Positions 1 through 8,415 of a DNA stretch of 64,000 nt are shown one piece after another. How positions within the stretch are numbered: the first letter of the stretch is position 1; each line of letters starts with the position of its first letter. The DNA comes from Streptomyces ortus. Lineage in GTDB: Bacteria > Actinomycetota > Actinomycetes > Streptomycetales > Streptomycetaceae. The stretch is taken from NCBI RefSeq assembly GCF_026341275.1, contig NZ_JAIFZO010000001.1, positions 325,910 through 389,909 on the forward strand. The letters are read 5' to 3'. The translations under genes were made by a program, and so were the position numbers. Below the pieces are notes generated by a model. It ran no database searches. It worked only from the letters and a program-made list of their open reading frames with translations, and was not told where the DNA came from.

Positions 1-297
1 GTCGTACAGCTCCTCGGCGGGCAGCGCCACCCTGCGGCAGGCTCCGGTGTACGCGGCCCGGTGCGCCTCGGCGCTCTCGTCGCGGATGCCCCACAGCGTG
101 GTCAGCTCCGGCGGCACCGGCCCCCGGTGCGGCGCCCCGCCGGGCAGCGCGCCCGCCGCCTCCAGTTCCTTCGCCGCCCGGAGCAGCTCCTGCTCCGGCA
201 GGGACATTCCGGCGTCGGCCAGTACGGCGCGCAGCCAGCTCTCGGTGGATTCGATACGGAAGAGGGTTCCGGAGAAGTCGAACAACACGGCAGCCAT
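1..297 (-). CDS. HAD-family hydrolase, N-terminal part only (runs off the window)
   Basis: The ATG at 297 opens a frame that stays open to the window edge, so the first 99 residues are visible. Residues 4-12 read VLFDFSGTL, which is HAD motif I with the nucleophile Asp at position 7. The second Asp of the usual DxDGT (the general acid/base) is Ser9. The rest of the visible part is an alpha-helical cap-like stretch, and the later HAD motifs lie outside the window. HAD proteins of this size are usually small-molecule phosphatases or dehalogenase-like enzymes. The Ser substitution leaves phosphatase activity uncertain, and the substrate cannot be inferred. Confidence 0.75.
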   Translation of the reverse strand, partial: MAAVLFDFSGTLFRIESTESWLRAVLADAGMSLPEQELLRAAKELEAAGALPGGAPHRGPVPPELTTLWGIRDESAEAHRAAYTGACRRVALPAEELYD

Positions 298-374
298 GCG
301 GGGGAAGTTACCCGCCTGGCGGTTCGGATATGTCCTTCCGTGTCCCGCCGCCCCTGGTCAGAGCGGTGCCGCTG

Positions 375-392
375 CGGCGGCTGTCGCCGCCG
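375..392 (-). terminator. Small hairpin after the epoxide hydrolase gene
   Basis: A 7-bp GC stem (CGGCGGC / GCCGCCG, loop TGTC) lies just past the stop of the leftward epoxide hydrolase gene. There is no T-run, so it is at best a weak intrinsic terminator of the actinobacterial kind. Confidence 0.35.
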
Positions 393-397
393 GGTCC

Positions 398-1633
398 TCA
401 GGGCCTGCGGCCCCGGAAGGTGCGGCGCAGGTCGTCCACCCAGGCGTCGGGGTTCTCCCACGGGATGAAGTGCCCGCCGCGGTCATGGGCGTTGACGTTG
501 ACGTGGTTGAACCAGGCGGCCTGCGGGCCGTTCTCGAACGCCCGGACGCGCTCCTCGGCGGTGTGGATGCCGGGCGGGTTCTCGTACGTGACGAAGGTCA
601 GGCCGACCGGGGCCTGTACGACCGGGCTGCGGTCGTGCGAGGGCGCCCACGGGTAGCGGTTGGCGTTGGCGTAGTAACGCATCGACGTGGCGATGGAGTT
701 GTTCACCCAGTAGATCGTGGCGTGGGTGAGCAGGTCGTCCCTGGTGAAGACGGACTCGATGTCGCCGCCGTTGTCGCTCCAGGAGTTCCAGCGTTCCAGC
801 AGCCAGGCGAGCAGCCCGGCGGGCGAGTCGCTCAGCCCGTGGGCCAGGGTGGCGCCGTCGAGCATGTGCACGGCGAGGTGGGACGCCGAGCGGTGGTCCA
901 GCTCGACGACACGGGCGCGGACGTCGGCCGGCTGGTCGTCGGTGAGGGGCCGGTTCCGGGCGAAGTCCCAGGCGCGGGGGCCGGTGAAGAAGTCCAGCGG
1001 CAGCCCGGAGCCGATGTGGACGCCGTACAGCTCGTCGGCGTACTTGTGGCCGAGCTGGCTGGAGACGATCCCGCCGATGTCACAGCCCCCGGCCGCGTAC
1101 TTCTCGTACCCCAGGGTCTGGGTCATCAGGGTGTGCCAGAGGTCGGAGACCTTCCAGAAGTTGACGTCCGGGAAGCCGGTGAGGGGGCCGGGGAAACCGA
1201 AGCCGGGCAGGGACGGCACGATGACGTCGAACGCGTCGGCGGGATCACCGCCGAACGCGGCCGGGTCGGCGAGCGGGCCGATCACCTTCGACCAGTGCCA
1301 GAACGTCCACGGCCAGCCGTGCGTGAGGATCAGCGGGACCGGGCGGGGGCCGCGGCCCGGCTCGCGCATGAAGTGCACCGGGACGCCGGCGACCTCCACG
1401 CGGTAGTGCTCGTGGATGTTGATCGCGGCCTCCGCCCTGCGCCAGTCGTAGCCGTCCCGCCAGTGGGCGACCAGCTCACGCAGATAGCCGTCCGGGACGC
1501 CGTAGGACCAGTCCGCGTTCGCCTCGTCCAGCGGCGGACGGGTCGAGGCGAGACGGGCGCGCAGGTCGTCGAGGACCTCGTCGGCCACGTGGATCGGGGT
1601 GGGCTGCAGGGGGAAGCTGCGCGCGGTGGTCAT
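398..1633 (-). CDS. Epoxide hydrolase (EHN-type alpha/beta hydrolase)
   Basis: This 411-residue protein has the N-terminal EHN domain seen in microsomal-type epoxide hydrolases (roughly residues 5-115), followed by an alpha/beta-hydrolase fold. Visible catalytic features are the oxyanion motif HGWP at residues 105-108, the nucleophile elbow GGCDIGG with Asp185, and a late GGHF with the expected catalytic His near residue 388. An Asp rather than a Ser nucleophile fits epoxide hydrolysis through an ester intermediate. There is no signal peptide, so it is cytoplasmic. The length matches the family (about 380-420). It stands alone between a HAD gene and an lrp-type regulator, so its natural substrate is unknown; a detoxification role is an inference. 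Confidence 0.88.
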   Translation of the reverse strand: MTTARSFPLQPTPIHVADEVLDDLRARLASTRPPLDEANADWSYGVPDGYLRELVAHWRDGYDWRRAEAAINIHEHYRVEVAGVPVHFMREPGRGPRPVPLILTHGWPWTFWHWSKVIGPLADPAAFGGDPADAFDVIVPSLPGFGFPGPLTGFPDVNFWKVSDLWHTLMTQTLGYEKYAAGGCDIGGIVSSQLGHKYADELYGVHIGSGLPLDFFTGPRAWDFARNRPLTDDQPADVRARVVELDHRSASHLAVHMLDGATLAHGLSDSPAGLLAWLLERWNSWSDNGGDIESVFTRDDLLTHATIYWVNNSIATSMRYYANANRYPWAPSHDRSPVVQAPVGLTFVTYENPPGIHTAEERVRAFENGPQAAWFNHVNVNAHDRGGHFIPWENPDAWVDDLRRTFRGRRP

Positions 1634-1689
1634 GGCATGAGTCCTATGGGTCGGTCGGGTCGGGCGGCCCGCACGCTGCCGGTGCGCAC

Positions 1690-2154
1690 CTACTCGGCGG
1701 GTGGCAGCGGGCCGAGGACCGGATTGGTCAGATGCTGGTAGATGATCGAGGTGCGGAAGGCGACGATCTCGCGGCGGTTGGTGAACTGGTCCAGGAGAAA
1801 GGCGTGCAGGTGGTCGATGTCCTGGGCCGTGACATGCACGAGGAAGTCGTCGCTCCCGGCCATCGTGTACACCGAGACGACCTCCGGCAGTTGCGTCACC
1901 GACCGCTCGAACGCGGTGACGACGTCCCGTCGCAGCGGGCGTACCTGTGTGAACACCATCGCCTGGACCGAGCGGTTGAGGGCCTTGAAGGAGACCTCGG
2001 CACGGTAGCCCTGGATGATGCCGCGCCGCTGCAGGAGCCTCGTGCGTTCCAGACAGGTGGAGGGGGCGATGCCGAGCTTCCCGGCGAGGGCGCGGTTGGA
2101 CTGCCGACCGTCGGCCTGCAGTTCGCGCACGATCGCCGAATCAAGTTCGTCCAC
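1690..2154 (-). CDS. Lrp/AsnC-family transcriptional regulator
   Basis: The 154-residue protein has an N-terminal winged helix-turn-helix (LAGKLGIAPSTCLERTRLL) and a C-terminal RAM/AsnC ligand-binding domain containing the conserved GSDDFLVHV segment. The frame is open further upstream (to 2310), but the GTG at 2154 is preceded by GGGGAGGAAGCC and starts exactly where Lrp proteins begin (VDELDSAIV), so it was chosen. It is divergent from a branched-chain amino-acid dehydrogenase gene and shares with it a perfect 9-1-9 palindrome at 2175-2193. By family knowledge it probably senses an amino acid, most simply Leu, Val or Ile, and controls itself and the dehydrogenase. Confidence 0.9.
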   Translation of the reverse strand: MDELDSAIVRELQADGRQSNRALAGKLGIAPSTCLERTRLLQRRGIIQGYRAEVSFKALNRSVQAMVFTQVRPLRRDVVTAFERSVTQLPEVVSVYTMAGSDDFLVHVTAQDIDHLHAFLLDQFTNRREIVAFRTSIIYQHLTNPVLGPLPPAE

Positions 2155-2174
2155 GGCTTCCTCCCCTGCCCGCA

Positions 2175-2193
2175 CACCGAATTGAATTCGGTG
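2175..2193. promoter_or_regulatory. Perfect 19-bp palindrome, likely Lrp/AsnC operator
   Basis: CACCGAATT-G-AATTCGGTG: nine-base arms are perfectly complementary around one central base. It lies 21 bp upstream of the regulator's GTG start and 40 bp upstream of the dehydrogenase ATG. The AT-rich centre stands out against the GC-rich surroundings. Position between divergent lrp and dehydrogenase genes makes it the obvious binding site; this is inference from position and symmetry. Confidence 0.65.
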
Positions 2194-2233
2194 CCACTCC
2201 CGGTGGTCCGCGCAGCAGCCTAGCTTCGGCGCC

Positions 2234-3346
2234 ATGAGTCGAGCATTCGCACATGAAGAGGTCGTCGTACGCCGCGGACGCCGCTCCGGTCTGCCGCTGA
2301 TCGTCGCCATCCACTCCCGCGCGCTGGGGCCGGCGGCCGGCGGCTGCCGGATGCGCCGCTACGACACCTGGCAGGACGGACTGACCGACGCGCTGCGCCT
2401 GTCGGAGGCCATGACGTACAAGTCGGCGGTGGCCGGCCTGGACTTCGGGGGCGGCAAGAGCGTGATCGTCCTGGACCGGGACACCGAAGTCACCCCGGAA
2501 CTGCGGGAGTCGGCCCTGGAGGACCTGGGCGAGCTGATCGCCTCCTTCGGTGGTTCCTACCGCACCGGCCCGGACATCGGCACCGGCCCCGAGGACATGG
2601 AGGTCCTGCGGCGCTTCTCGCCGTACGCGTACTGCGCGCCCGAGGAGCACGGCGGCACCGGTGACTCCGGCGGCCCCACCGCCACCGGTGTCCTCGCCGC
2701 TCTGCGGGCCGGCGCGCGGCATGTCTTCGGCGACTCCTCCTGCGCCGGCAGGGCGGTGGTCGTGAGCGGGTTCGGATCGGTCGGCAGCCGGGTCGCGGCG
2801 GGCCTGGCCGCCGACGAGGCGCACGTCCTGGTGTCGGACGTGGACCCCTCCCGCAAGGAGGCCGCGCTGGCGAGCGGATACGGGTGGGTCGAGCCCGGCC
2901 GGGCCCTGTCGGCACCGGCCGACATCCTCGTTCCGGCCGCCGTGGGCGGGGTGTTCGACGAGGAGAGTGTGCGTCGGCTCACCGCCCCGCTGGTGGTCGG
3001 ACCGGCCAACAACCAGCTCGCCGACGAGTCGGTCGCCGACGCCCTCGCGGAGCGCGGCATCGTCTGGGTGCCGGACTACGTGGCCGGCGCCGGCGGGGTC
3101 GTCTACACGCTCAGCCGGGAGTCGGAGGGCTGCGACCACGAGGCCGCCCTGGAGCGGGTGGAGGGCATCGGCGACACCGTCGCGCACCTCCTCGCCCTCG
3201 CACGCACGAGCGGCGAAACCCCGCTGCGGGCGGCCCGACAACTGGCCGACCGCCGCCTGGCGGCGGCGGGCTCCCTGGCGGGGGCGGTGTCGGAGGCGCC
3301 GGTGACCGCACGGGCAGCGGGTGCCCGGGCGGTCAGCCGATCGTGA
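2234..3346 (+). CDS. Leucine/valine (Glu/Leu/Phe/Val family) dehydrogenase
   Basis: The 370-residue enzyme would catalyse NAD-dependent reversible oxidative deamination of branched-chain amino acids to 2-oxo acids, feeding branched acyl-CoA supply. It shows the family motifs: Lys63 in MTYKSAVAGLD and Lys75 in FGGGKSVI (the substrate-binding and catalytic lysines of leucine dehydrogenase), TGPDIGT after residue 110, and a Rossmann nucleotide site SGFGSVGSRV. Length is typical. Valine and leucine dehydrogenases cannot be told apart by eye. The last 14 bases overlap tail-to-tail with the VWA-like gene on the other strand. No strong ribosome site precedes the ATG at 2234, so weak or leaderless translation is possible. 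It is probably regulated by the divergent Lrp protein. Confidence 0.9.
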   Translation: MSRAFAHEEVVVRRGRRSGLPLIVAIHSRALGPAAGGCRMRRYDTWQDGLTDALRLSEAMTYKSAVAGLDFGGGKSVIVLDRDTEVTPELRESALEDLGELIASFGGSYRTGPDIGTGPEDMEVLRRFSPYAYCAPEEHGGTGDSGGPTATGVLAALRAGARHVFGDSSCAGRAVVVSGFGSVGSRVAAGLAADEAHVLVSDVDPSRKEAALASGYGWVEPGRALSAPADILVPAAVGGVFDEESVRRLTAPLVVGPANNQLADESVADALAERGIVWVPDYVAGAGGVVYTLSRESEGCDHEAALERVEGIGDTVAHLLALARTSGETPLRAARQLADRRLAAAGSLAGAVSEAPVTARAAGARAVSRS

Positions 3347-4733
3347 CGACCCGTGCCCAGGACGGTGGAGTGTCCGGGACGTAGTCGGGGTTCTCCTCGT
3401 CCGCCGCGCGCGCCGGGCGCGGGAAGAGACCGACGACCGTACGGCAGGGCGGTGGCGCGGAGGGCCAGGGGGTCTGGCCGTCCGTGAGGGCGACGATCAC
3501 GTCGGGGCGCGGCCGGGAGCGCAGCGCCCGCGCGAAACCGGAGCGCAGGTCCGTGCCCCCGCCGCCGACCAGCTCGATGTTCTCCGCCCGGCAGAGCGGC
3601 ACGGCGACCCCGGCCGCCGCGTCGCAGGAGATCACCGAGACCAGGTCGCGCCGCCCGCCCACCGCCCGCGAGATCGCCGCCACCTCCAGCAACGCGCTGC
3701 CCAGTTCGGCGTCGCTCACCGACCCCGAGGTGTCGATCACGACACAGACAGCGGGCGGCGTACGGCGCAGACTCGGCAGCACGACTCCGGGCACACTCGC
3801 CGAGCGCCGGGAGGGACGCCGGTAGCTGTGGTTCTCGCCCGCGCCCGGCGCGCCCGCCGCCGCCCGCACCGCCGCACCCAGCAACTGCCGCCACGGCTGC
3901 GGCGGTTGGAACGCCTCGTCCGCCCAGCGGCGCCACCCTTGCGGCGCCTCGCCCGGCCGGCCCTTGATCCCCTCCGCGACCCGGAAGCGGACCGCGTCCT
4001 GCTGGTGCCTGCTGAGCCCGTGCGCCCCATCGGGTCCCAACTCCCAGGGCCGGTCCTGCCCGTCGGCGCCACTGCCGCAGTCCAGCCAGGCCAGGTCGGC
4101 GGCGAGACCGGACAGCGACGCCGTCCCCAGATACTCCTCCATCAACAGCCCGCCCGGCAGCCGCAGCAGGGACGGGAGCACCACCCCGGCGGGCAGCGGC
4201 AGACCGTCGCCGTAGATGTCGTCGTTGATCTCGAAATCCGCTGCGATGTTCCGGCGCAGCCTCCCCCAGCCTTCGGACGGGTGGACCCCCGTCTCGCTTC
4301 GCTCGCCCGGCCCGAACTCCTCGTGCTGCCGCGCGTACCGCTCGCCCCGGCCGTGGTGGTCCCGGAGCAGATGGGAGACCTCGTGCACCCACACACCCGC
4401 CAGTTCCTCCACCGGCATGCGCGCCACGAACCCGGGAGAGACATAACAGCGCCAGTGCGCGTCCACCGCCATCGTCGGCACCGACCGGTCCTCCACCACC
4501 CGCAGGGCGAAGAGCGCGTCGGCGAGGTAGGGGCGCACCTTCACCGCGTGCAGCCGGGCGGCCAGCAACTTCTCCATGTCCAGGGGGAGTCCGGCCCGGC
4601 CGGCCGCCGCGCCGGGGCCGGCCGACCGCGTCGGCGGGGCCGCCCGCACGAGACGCGGCGGCGCGGGCCGGGGCATGGGACGCGGCCGGGGGTGCGGAGC
4701 CCGCCGCTGCGGAGTCCTCGGGGCCCCCGTCAT
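3333..4733 (-). CDS. HExxH metallopeptidase-like / VWA-like protein (DUF2201 type)
   Basis: The 466-residue protein has a Pro/Arg-rich N-terminus (1-50), then a metallopeptidase-like domain with H117-E-V-S-H121 and a following DHH at 125-127, and a C-terminal VWA-like domain starting near residue 325 with a MIDAS-type DTSGSVSD. The same pair of domains is known from DUF2201-type proteins encoded next to MoxR AAA ATPases. Its start overlaps the stop of the MoxR gene by four bases (ATGA), so the two are translationally coupled. MoxR-VWA partners commonly act in metal insertion or protein-complex remodelling, but the target here is unknown. The intact HExxH suggests metal binding; protease activity is not shown. 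Confidence 0.82.
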   Translation of the reverse strand: MTGAPRTPQRRAPHPRPRPMPRPAPPRLVRAAPPTRSAGPGAAAGRAGLPLDMEKLLAARLHAVKVRPYLADALFALRVVEDRSVPTMAVDAHWRCYVSPGFVARMPVEELAGVWVHEVSHLLRDHHGRGERYARQHEEFGPGERSETGVHPSEGWGRLRRNIAADFEINDDIYGDGLPLPAGVVLPSLLRLPGGLLMEEYLGTASLSGLAADLAWLDCGSGADGQDRPWELGPDGAHGLSRHQQDAVRFRVAEGIKGRPGEAPQGWRRWADEAFQPPQPWRQLLGAAVRAAAGAPGAGENHSYRRPSRRSASVPGVVLPSLRRTPPAVCVVIDTSGSVSDAELGSALLEVAAISRAVGGRRDLVSVISCDAAAGVAVPLCRAENIELVGGGGTDLRSGFARALRSRPRPDVIVALTDGQTPWPSAPPPCRTVVGLFPRPARAADEENPDYVPDTPPSWARVVTIG

Positions 4734-6112
4734 CGGTGGGTTCCCGCCGCCGCGCGCTCGGCAGCGGCGGCTGCCGCCGCGACCCGCTCCACCGACCGGT
4801 CGGCCTGCCGGGCGAGACCCACCACCCCGGCCAGCCGGTCCATCGTCTCCGGCACCTCCCAGTCGTCGCGCCGCACCGCGGCCAGAGCCGTCGCCGGGGC
4901 GACCAGCAGATCCGCGGTGCCCGTCTCCAGCGCCCGCACCAGCACCGCCCAGGCCGCCTCCCAGCGCGCCCGGTCGGGCCGCGCTCCGACGGCCGCCACC
5001 ACCGCCTCCAGCGTGGCCTGCCGCAGATCGCCCCGCTCCGGCAGCTCGGCGGCGGCCGGGTCGGCGAGCAGCGTCTCCGGATCAGGCAGGTCCAACCGGT
5101 CCAGATAGGCAAGGAGTTCGAGCCCGGGGCCGTCACCCACCGCACCCCGTACGAGCAGGGCCAGCACCTCGCGGGAGACCGAGGCCGCCGTACCGAAGGC
5201 CAGCAGGGTCAGCGCGGCGTCCCAGCTCCGGGGCGAGGGCCACGCACCGCCGCGCCGGGTCTCGGTGCTCGGCAGCCGGTGGATCAGTGTCGGCCGGGCG
5301 GCGAGGAAACCGCAGACCACGCGCCGAGCGAACGCCACCGCGTCCGCCAGCGACTCCGGTGCCAGTCGCGGCAGTTCGGCCCTCGGCCAGACGCCGCCGA
5401 GACCGCGCACCACCACCTCCTGGTCGTGCACCCAGTACAGATGCACGAACCGGTTGGCCAGCGGCGGGCTCAGCTCCCATCCGTCCGCCGCGGAAGCGCG
5501 CGGATTGGCGGCGGCCACGATCCGTACGCCGGGCGGCAGTTGCAGCGCGCCGACCCGCCGTTCCAGGACGACCCGGAGCAGTGCGGCCTGCACGGCCGGG
5601 GTCGCGGTGGAGAGTTCGTCCAGGAAGAGGAGTCCGCGACCGGCTCGTACGAGCTCCACGGCCCACTGCGGTGGTGCCATCGGTACACCCTGGACGGCGG
5701 GATCGTCGCCCACGATGGGCAGCCCGGAGAAGTCGGACGGCTCGTGGACGCTGGCGATCACGGTCGTCAGCGGCAGGCCGAGCGAGGCGGCGAGCCGGGT
5801 CAGGGCCGCGGTCTTGCCGATGCCCGGCTCACCCCAGAGCAGCACCGGCAGGTCCGCCGCCACGGCCAGGGTGAGCGCCTCCAGCTGCTCGTCGGGGCGC
5901 GGTTCGGTCGTGGTCGTCCGCAGGAGGGACAGGAGGCCGTCGGCGACGGCGAGGTGGGTGTCCGTATCCGGTACGCGGACGGCTACGGGTGTGCCCTCGG
6001 CCGGGACCGGGGCCGGGGCAGGTGCGGGCAGGACGGTGCTGAGGCTCATGGGCGTCACCTGGAGGGGGTTGGGGAGGGGGCTGGGGAGGGAGTTCGGAGG
6101 AGTGCCGGTCAC
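4730..6112 (-). CDS. MoxR-type AAA+ ATPase
   Basis: The 460-residue protein has a Walker A site GEPGIGKT (residues 94-101), Walker B FLDE (Asp165-Glu166), and a sensor-like stretch ending in AAANP followed by a conserved ANRF. These are typical of MoxR ATPases, which act as chaperones for VWA-domain partners. The GTG at 6112 overlaps the previous stop (GTGA); an internal ATG at 6049 is an alternative start. The first 40 residues are Pro/Ala-rich and probably disordered. It sits in the middle of a three-gene unit, coupled on both sides by four-base overlaps, which argues for a stoichiometric complex with its two neighbours. Confidence 0.88.
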   Translation of the reverse strand: MTGTPPNSLPSPLPNPLQVTPMSLSTVLPAPAPAPVPAEGTPVAVRVPDTDTHLAVADGLLSLLRTTTTEPRPDEQLEALTLAVAADLPVLLWGEPGIGKTAALTRLAASLGLPLTTVIASVHEPSDFSGLPIVGDDPAVQGVPMAPPQWAVELVRAGRGLLFLDELSTATPAVQAALLRVVLERRVGALQLPPGVRIVAAANPRASAADGWELSPPLANRFVHLYWVHDQEVVVRGLGGVWPRAELPRLAPESLADAVAFARRVVCGFLAARPTLIHRLPSTETRRGGAWPSPRSWDAALTLLAFGTAASVSREVLALLVRGAVGDGPGLELLAYLDRLDLPDPETLLADPAAAELPERGDLRQATLEAVVAAVGARPDRARWEAAWAVLVRALETGTADLLVAPATALAAVRRDDWEVPETMDRLAGVVGLARQADRSVERVAAAAAAAERAAAGTHR

Positions 6113-7671
6113 GAGGCCTGACCGGTGCGGGGCCGGGACCGGCCGATCAGTTTGTTGCGCATCGGAAGCGGTGCGGAACGGTCGAGCCGGGGGCGGTGAC
6201 CGGCCTTCGCGCGTACGGAACCCGTGCCGCCCGAACCGCCCGAACCGCCCGCGCCGCCTGAACCGCCGCCCGAACCGCCCGCGCCGCCTGGGCCGTGCGT
6301 GCCACCCGCTCCGTTCGCGCCGCTTGGGCCGTTCGTGCCCCGTGCCGAAGTCGTACCGGCGGCGGGATGCACGGCGACCAGGCCCGCGCGGAAGAGTCCG
6401 TGGTCGACGTGGCGGGCCGCGGCCCGTTCCAGTTCCTCGCGGAGCGGACCGTCGCGCAGAACCGCACCAGCACCGAGCAGGCCTTCGACGACGGCCAGTG
6501 CTCCGGCGGTGTCACCGTGGCGGAGCCGTTCCCGGACGGCGGGCAGTGCCTCCGGGTCCCGGTGCACCTTGTCGATCGCCCGAAGGCAGGGCAGCGCGGG
6601 TCCGCCGAGCGCCACGAGCAGTTCCTCGCGCCGCAGTTGGACGGGGTCGTGGTCGACCGCGGTCAGCACGCCGTCCCGCGACGCGATCCGATGGACTTCG
6701 CCACGGCACTCCACGCGGTGCGGATCGCCGGGTTCGGGCAGGGGACCGCCCACCGGCGCTGCCCCGTACCCCGCCAGCACCGACGCGACGAGCGGATGCA
6801 GCCGTCCGGCCGGGAGGAGTCCCGCCCGCAGCAGTTCCAGATCCGGCAGGACCCGTGCCGCCGCTTCCGGCAGCACCGGAAGCGCCGCGACCTCCTGCGG
6901 CGGCAGCGCGTCCTCGGGCAGGGGCCGGATCGTGGGGGCATGGCTGTCGTCGGGGGCGACGAGTTCGAGTACGGCCCGTCTGCGGGCACCGAGCCGCACG
7001 GTGAAGGCCCCGCGGCGGAGCCCTTCGGCCCGCAACAGCAGTTCGGCCTCGGTAGCCCAACTCTCCTGTGCCCAGGGCGAATCGGCGGGCGGTGCTTTGC
7101 CCGCCCCGCACCGCGCCGCCAGCTCACCGCTCCGCGTGGCGTCCCAGAGATGCCGGTGCAGATCGAGCCGGAAACGCCGCTCGGGATGCGGATGGGGGTG
7201 GTGTTCTTGGGGCTGATACGCAGGGGACCGGTGTCCGGGGATGCCGTTCCCCGGGCCCTCCCACAGCGCCAGGGACATCCACTGTCCGCCGTCCGCGGAG
7301 GCGGGTGGGGTCCGCACCACCAGGTGCGGCGGCGCGCCGCCGGCACCGCCGTAACGGGCGAGCGTGAGGGTCAGTCCGGGCCGTAGTCGCCCGTCCGGGG
7401 CGATGCGGGGCATGTGCCAGCGGAGCAGATCCGGTGCCAGTCGACGCAGATCGGCACGGAGCCGGGTGACGACTTGGGTGCCGTGGCGATGGCGCACGGC
7501 GCGCAGATCGAGATCGACGTGGACACGGGCGGCGGCGCAAGCCCCCGCCCAGTCGCCGACCGCACGCCCTGCGGTCGCGTTCTCGATCATGGACGGTGGC
7601 ACGGCGTACTCACGTACGCGCCGCCACATCAGCAGCTGGGAAGGAATCTCATTCGCGAAGCGAGGTGCCAT
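6109..7671 (-). CDS. Uncharacterised MoxR/VWA-associated protein with Gly-rich tail
   Basis: The 520-residue protein begins at the ATG at 7671, behind AAGGTGAG at five bases; a GTG six bases earlier is possible but poorly spaced. I do not recognise a catalytic motif. The N-terminal 430 residues look globular, with many Leu/Arg-rich helices. Residues about 455-490 are a Gly/Ser/Ala tract built from short repeats (GGSGG units), encoded by 9-base micro-repeats near 6225-6300. The tail after it is basic. It is the first gene of the MoxR/VWA unit and overlaps the ATPase gene by four bases, so it is probably the substrate, adaptor or third subunit of that system. Confidence 0.7.
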   Translation of the reverse strand: MAPRFANEIPSQLLMWRRVREYAVPPSMIENATAGRAVGDWAGACAAARVHVDLDLRAVRHRHGTQVVTRLRADLRRLAPDLLRWHMPRIAPDGRLRPGLTLTLARYGGAGGAPPHLVVRTPPASADGGQWMSLALWEGPGNGIPGHRSPAYQPQEHHPHPHPERRFRLDLHRHLWDATRSGELAARCGAGKAPPADSPWAQESWATEAELLLRAEGLRRGAFTVRLGARRRAVLELVAPDDSHAPTIRPLPEDALPPQEVAALPVLPEAAARVLPDLELLRAGLLPAGRLHPLVASVLAGYGAAPVGGPLPEPGDPHRVECRGEVHRIASRDGVLTAVDHDPVQLRREELLVALGGPALPCLRAIDKVHRDPEALPAVRERLRHGDTAGALAVVEGLLGAGAVLRDGPLREELERAAARHVDHGLFRAGLVAVHPAAGTTSARGTNGPSGANGAGGTHGPGGAGGSGGGSGGAGGSGGSGGTGSVRAKAGHRPRLDRSAPLPMRNKLIGRSRPRTGQAS

Positions 7672-7800
7672 CAGCACTCACCTTGCGCGAATGATTCCCC
7701 CAATCCGGAAGAGGAGAAGGTGTTCATCGCCCGCATGCTAACCATGCCGACGACGATCTGTCCTCTCCCTTTTTCCCGCTCCCTTCTTTCCGCGCCGGAT

Positions 7801-7848
7801 CCCGGACGGGGGCTGCCGGCCGCGTCGCGGTGGCAGCCCCCGTCCGGG
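7801..7848 (-). terminator. Strong intrinsic hairpin, 17-bp perfect stem
   Basis: Bases 7801-7817 and 7832-7848 are perfectly complementary over 17 bp with a 14-base loop. The stem ends directly at the stop codon of the leftward flavin reductase gene, so it closes the 14.8-7.8 kb operon. No poly-T follows, as is usual in Streptomyces. Confidence 0.85.
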
Positions 7849-8415
7849 TCATGGGCGTCGCGCGTGGGCGAAGCCCCGTCGGTGCCAGAGCAGGCCGCCC
7901 GAGTGCGCGGGCTCGCCGCCCACCGCGGTCACCCGTCCCACGAGGATCGTGTGGTCGCCTCCTTCCAGGACGTCGTGGCGGACACAGTGGAGGGTCAGTG
8001 AGGCGTCCCTGATGACGGGGGCCCGGTGGGAACCGGCGGCCAGGGGCACGCCGTCGAAGCGGTGCTCGGCCGGCCGCATGAAGCGTGTGACCAGGTGTTC
8101 CTCACCCGGCCCGAGGAGGTGCACGGCGAACTCCTCGGCGCCGGTCAGCGTGTCGTGCGTACGGGAGTTGCGGTCGAGGCAGACGAGGAACAGCGGCGGC
8201 GTGAGCGACAGCGAACTGACGGCGCTGGCCGTCAGGCCGCGCGGCCGGCCCAGGTCGTCGTAGCAGGTGACGAGGGTGACCGGAGCGGCCAGGGCGGACA
8301 TCGCGGCGCGGAACGCCTCCGAGAGGTCCGGGGCCGGTGTAGCGGGAGGAGCGTGGGTCGGAGCGCCGGTCGAAGTGCCGGGCGGGGACTGGGACGCGAG
8401 CAGCGTCGAGCTCAT
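7849..8415 (-). CDS. Flavin reductase (FMN-binding split-barrel family)
   Basis: The 188-residue protein belongs to the NAD(P)H:flavin oxidoreductase family that supplies reduced flavin to two-component monooxygenases. Family features include APVTLVT, GLTASAVSSLSLTPP and FLVCLDRNS in the N-terminal half and a late GGD-type segment in the dimer barrel. The frame opens upstream at 8571, but the ATG at 8415 overlaps the amidohydrolase stop (ATGA) and gives the usual length. The first 35 residues are Pro/Thr-rich. It is the last gene of an operon that also encodes an acyl-CoA-dehydrogenase-fold protein, which is its likely flavin acceptor. Confidence 0.87.
   Translation of the reverse strand: MSSTLLASQSPPGTSTGAPTHAPPATPAPDLSEAFRAAMSALAAPVTLVTCYDDLGRPRGLTASAVSSLSLTPPLFLVCLDRNSRTHDTLTGAEEFAVHLLGPGEEHLVTRFMRPAEHRFDGVPLAAGSHRAPVIRDASLTLHCVRHDVLEGGDHTILVGRVTAVGGEPAHSGGLLWHRRGFAHARRP

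Noticed and set aside
47..1741. Long open frame on the plus strand over the HAD and epoxide hydrolase genes
   Set aside because: Its protein is Arg/Val/Gly-rich without family features and lies opposite two genes with clear catalytic motifs; it is a GC-driven shadow.
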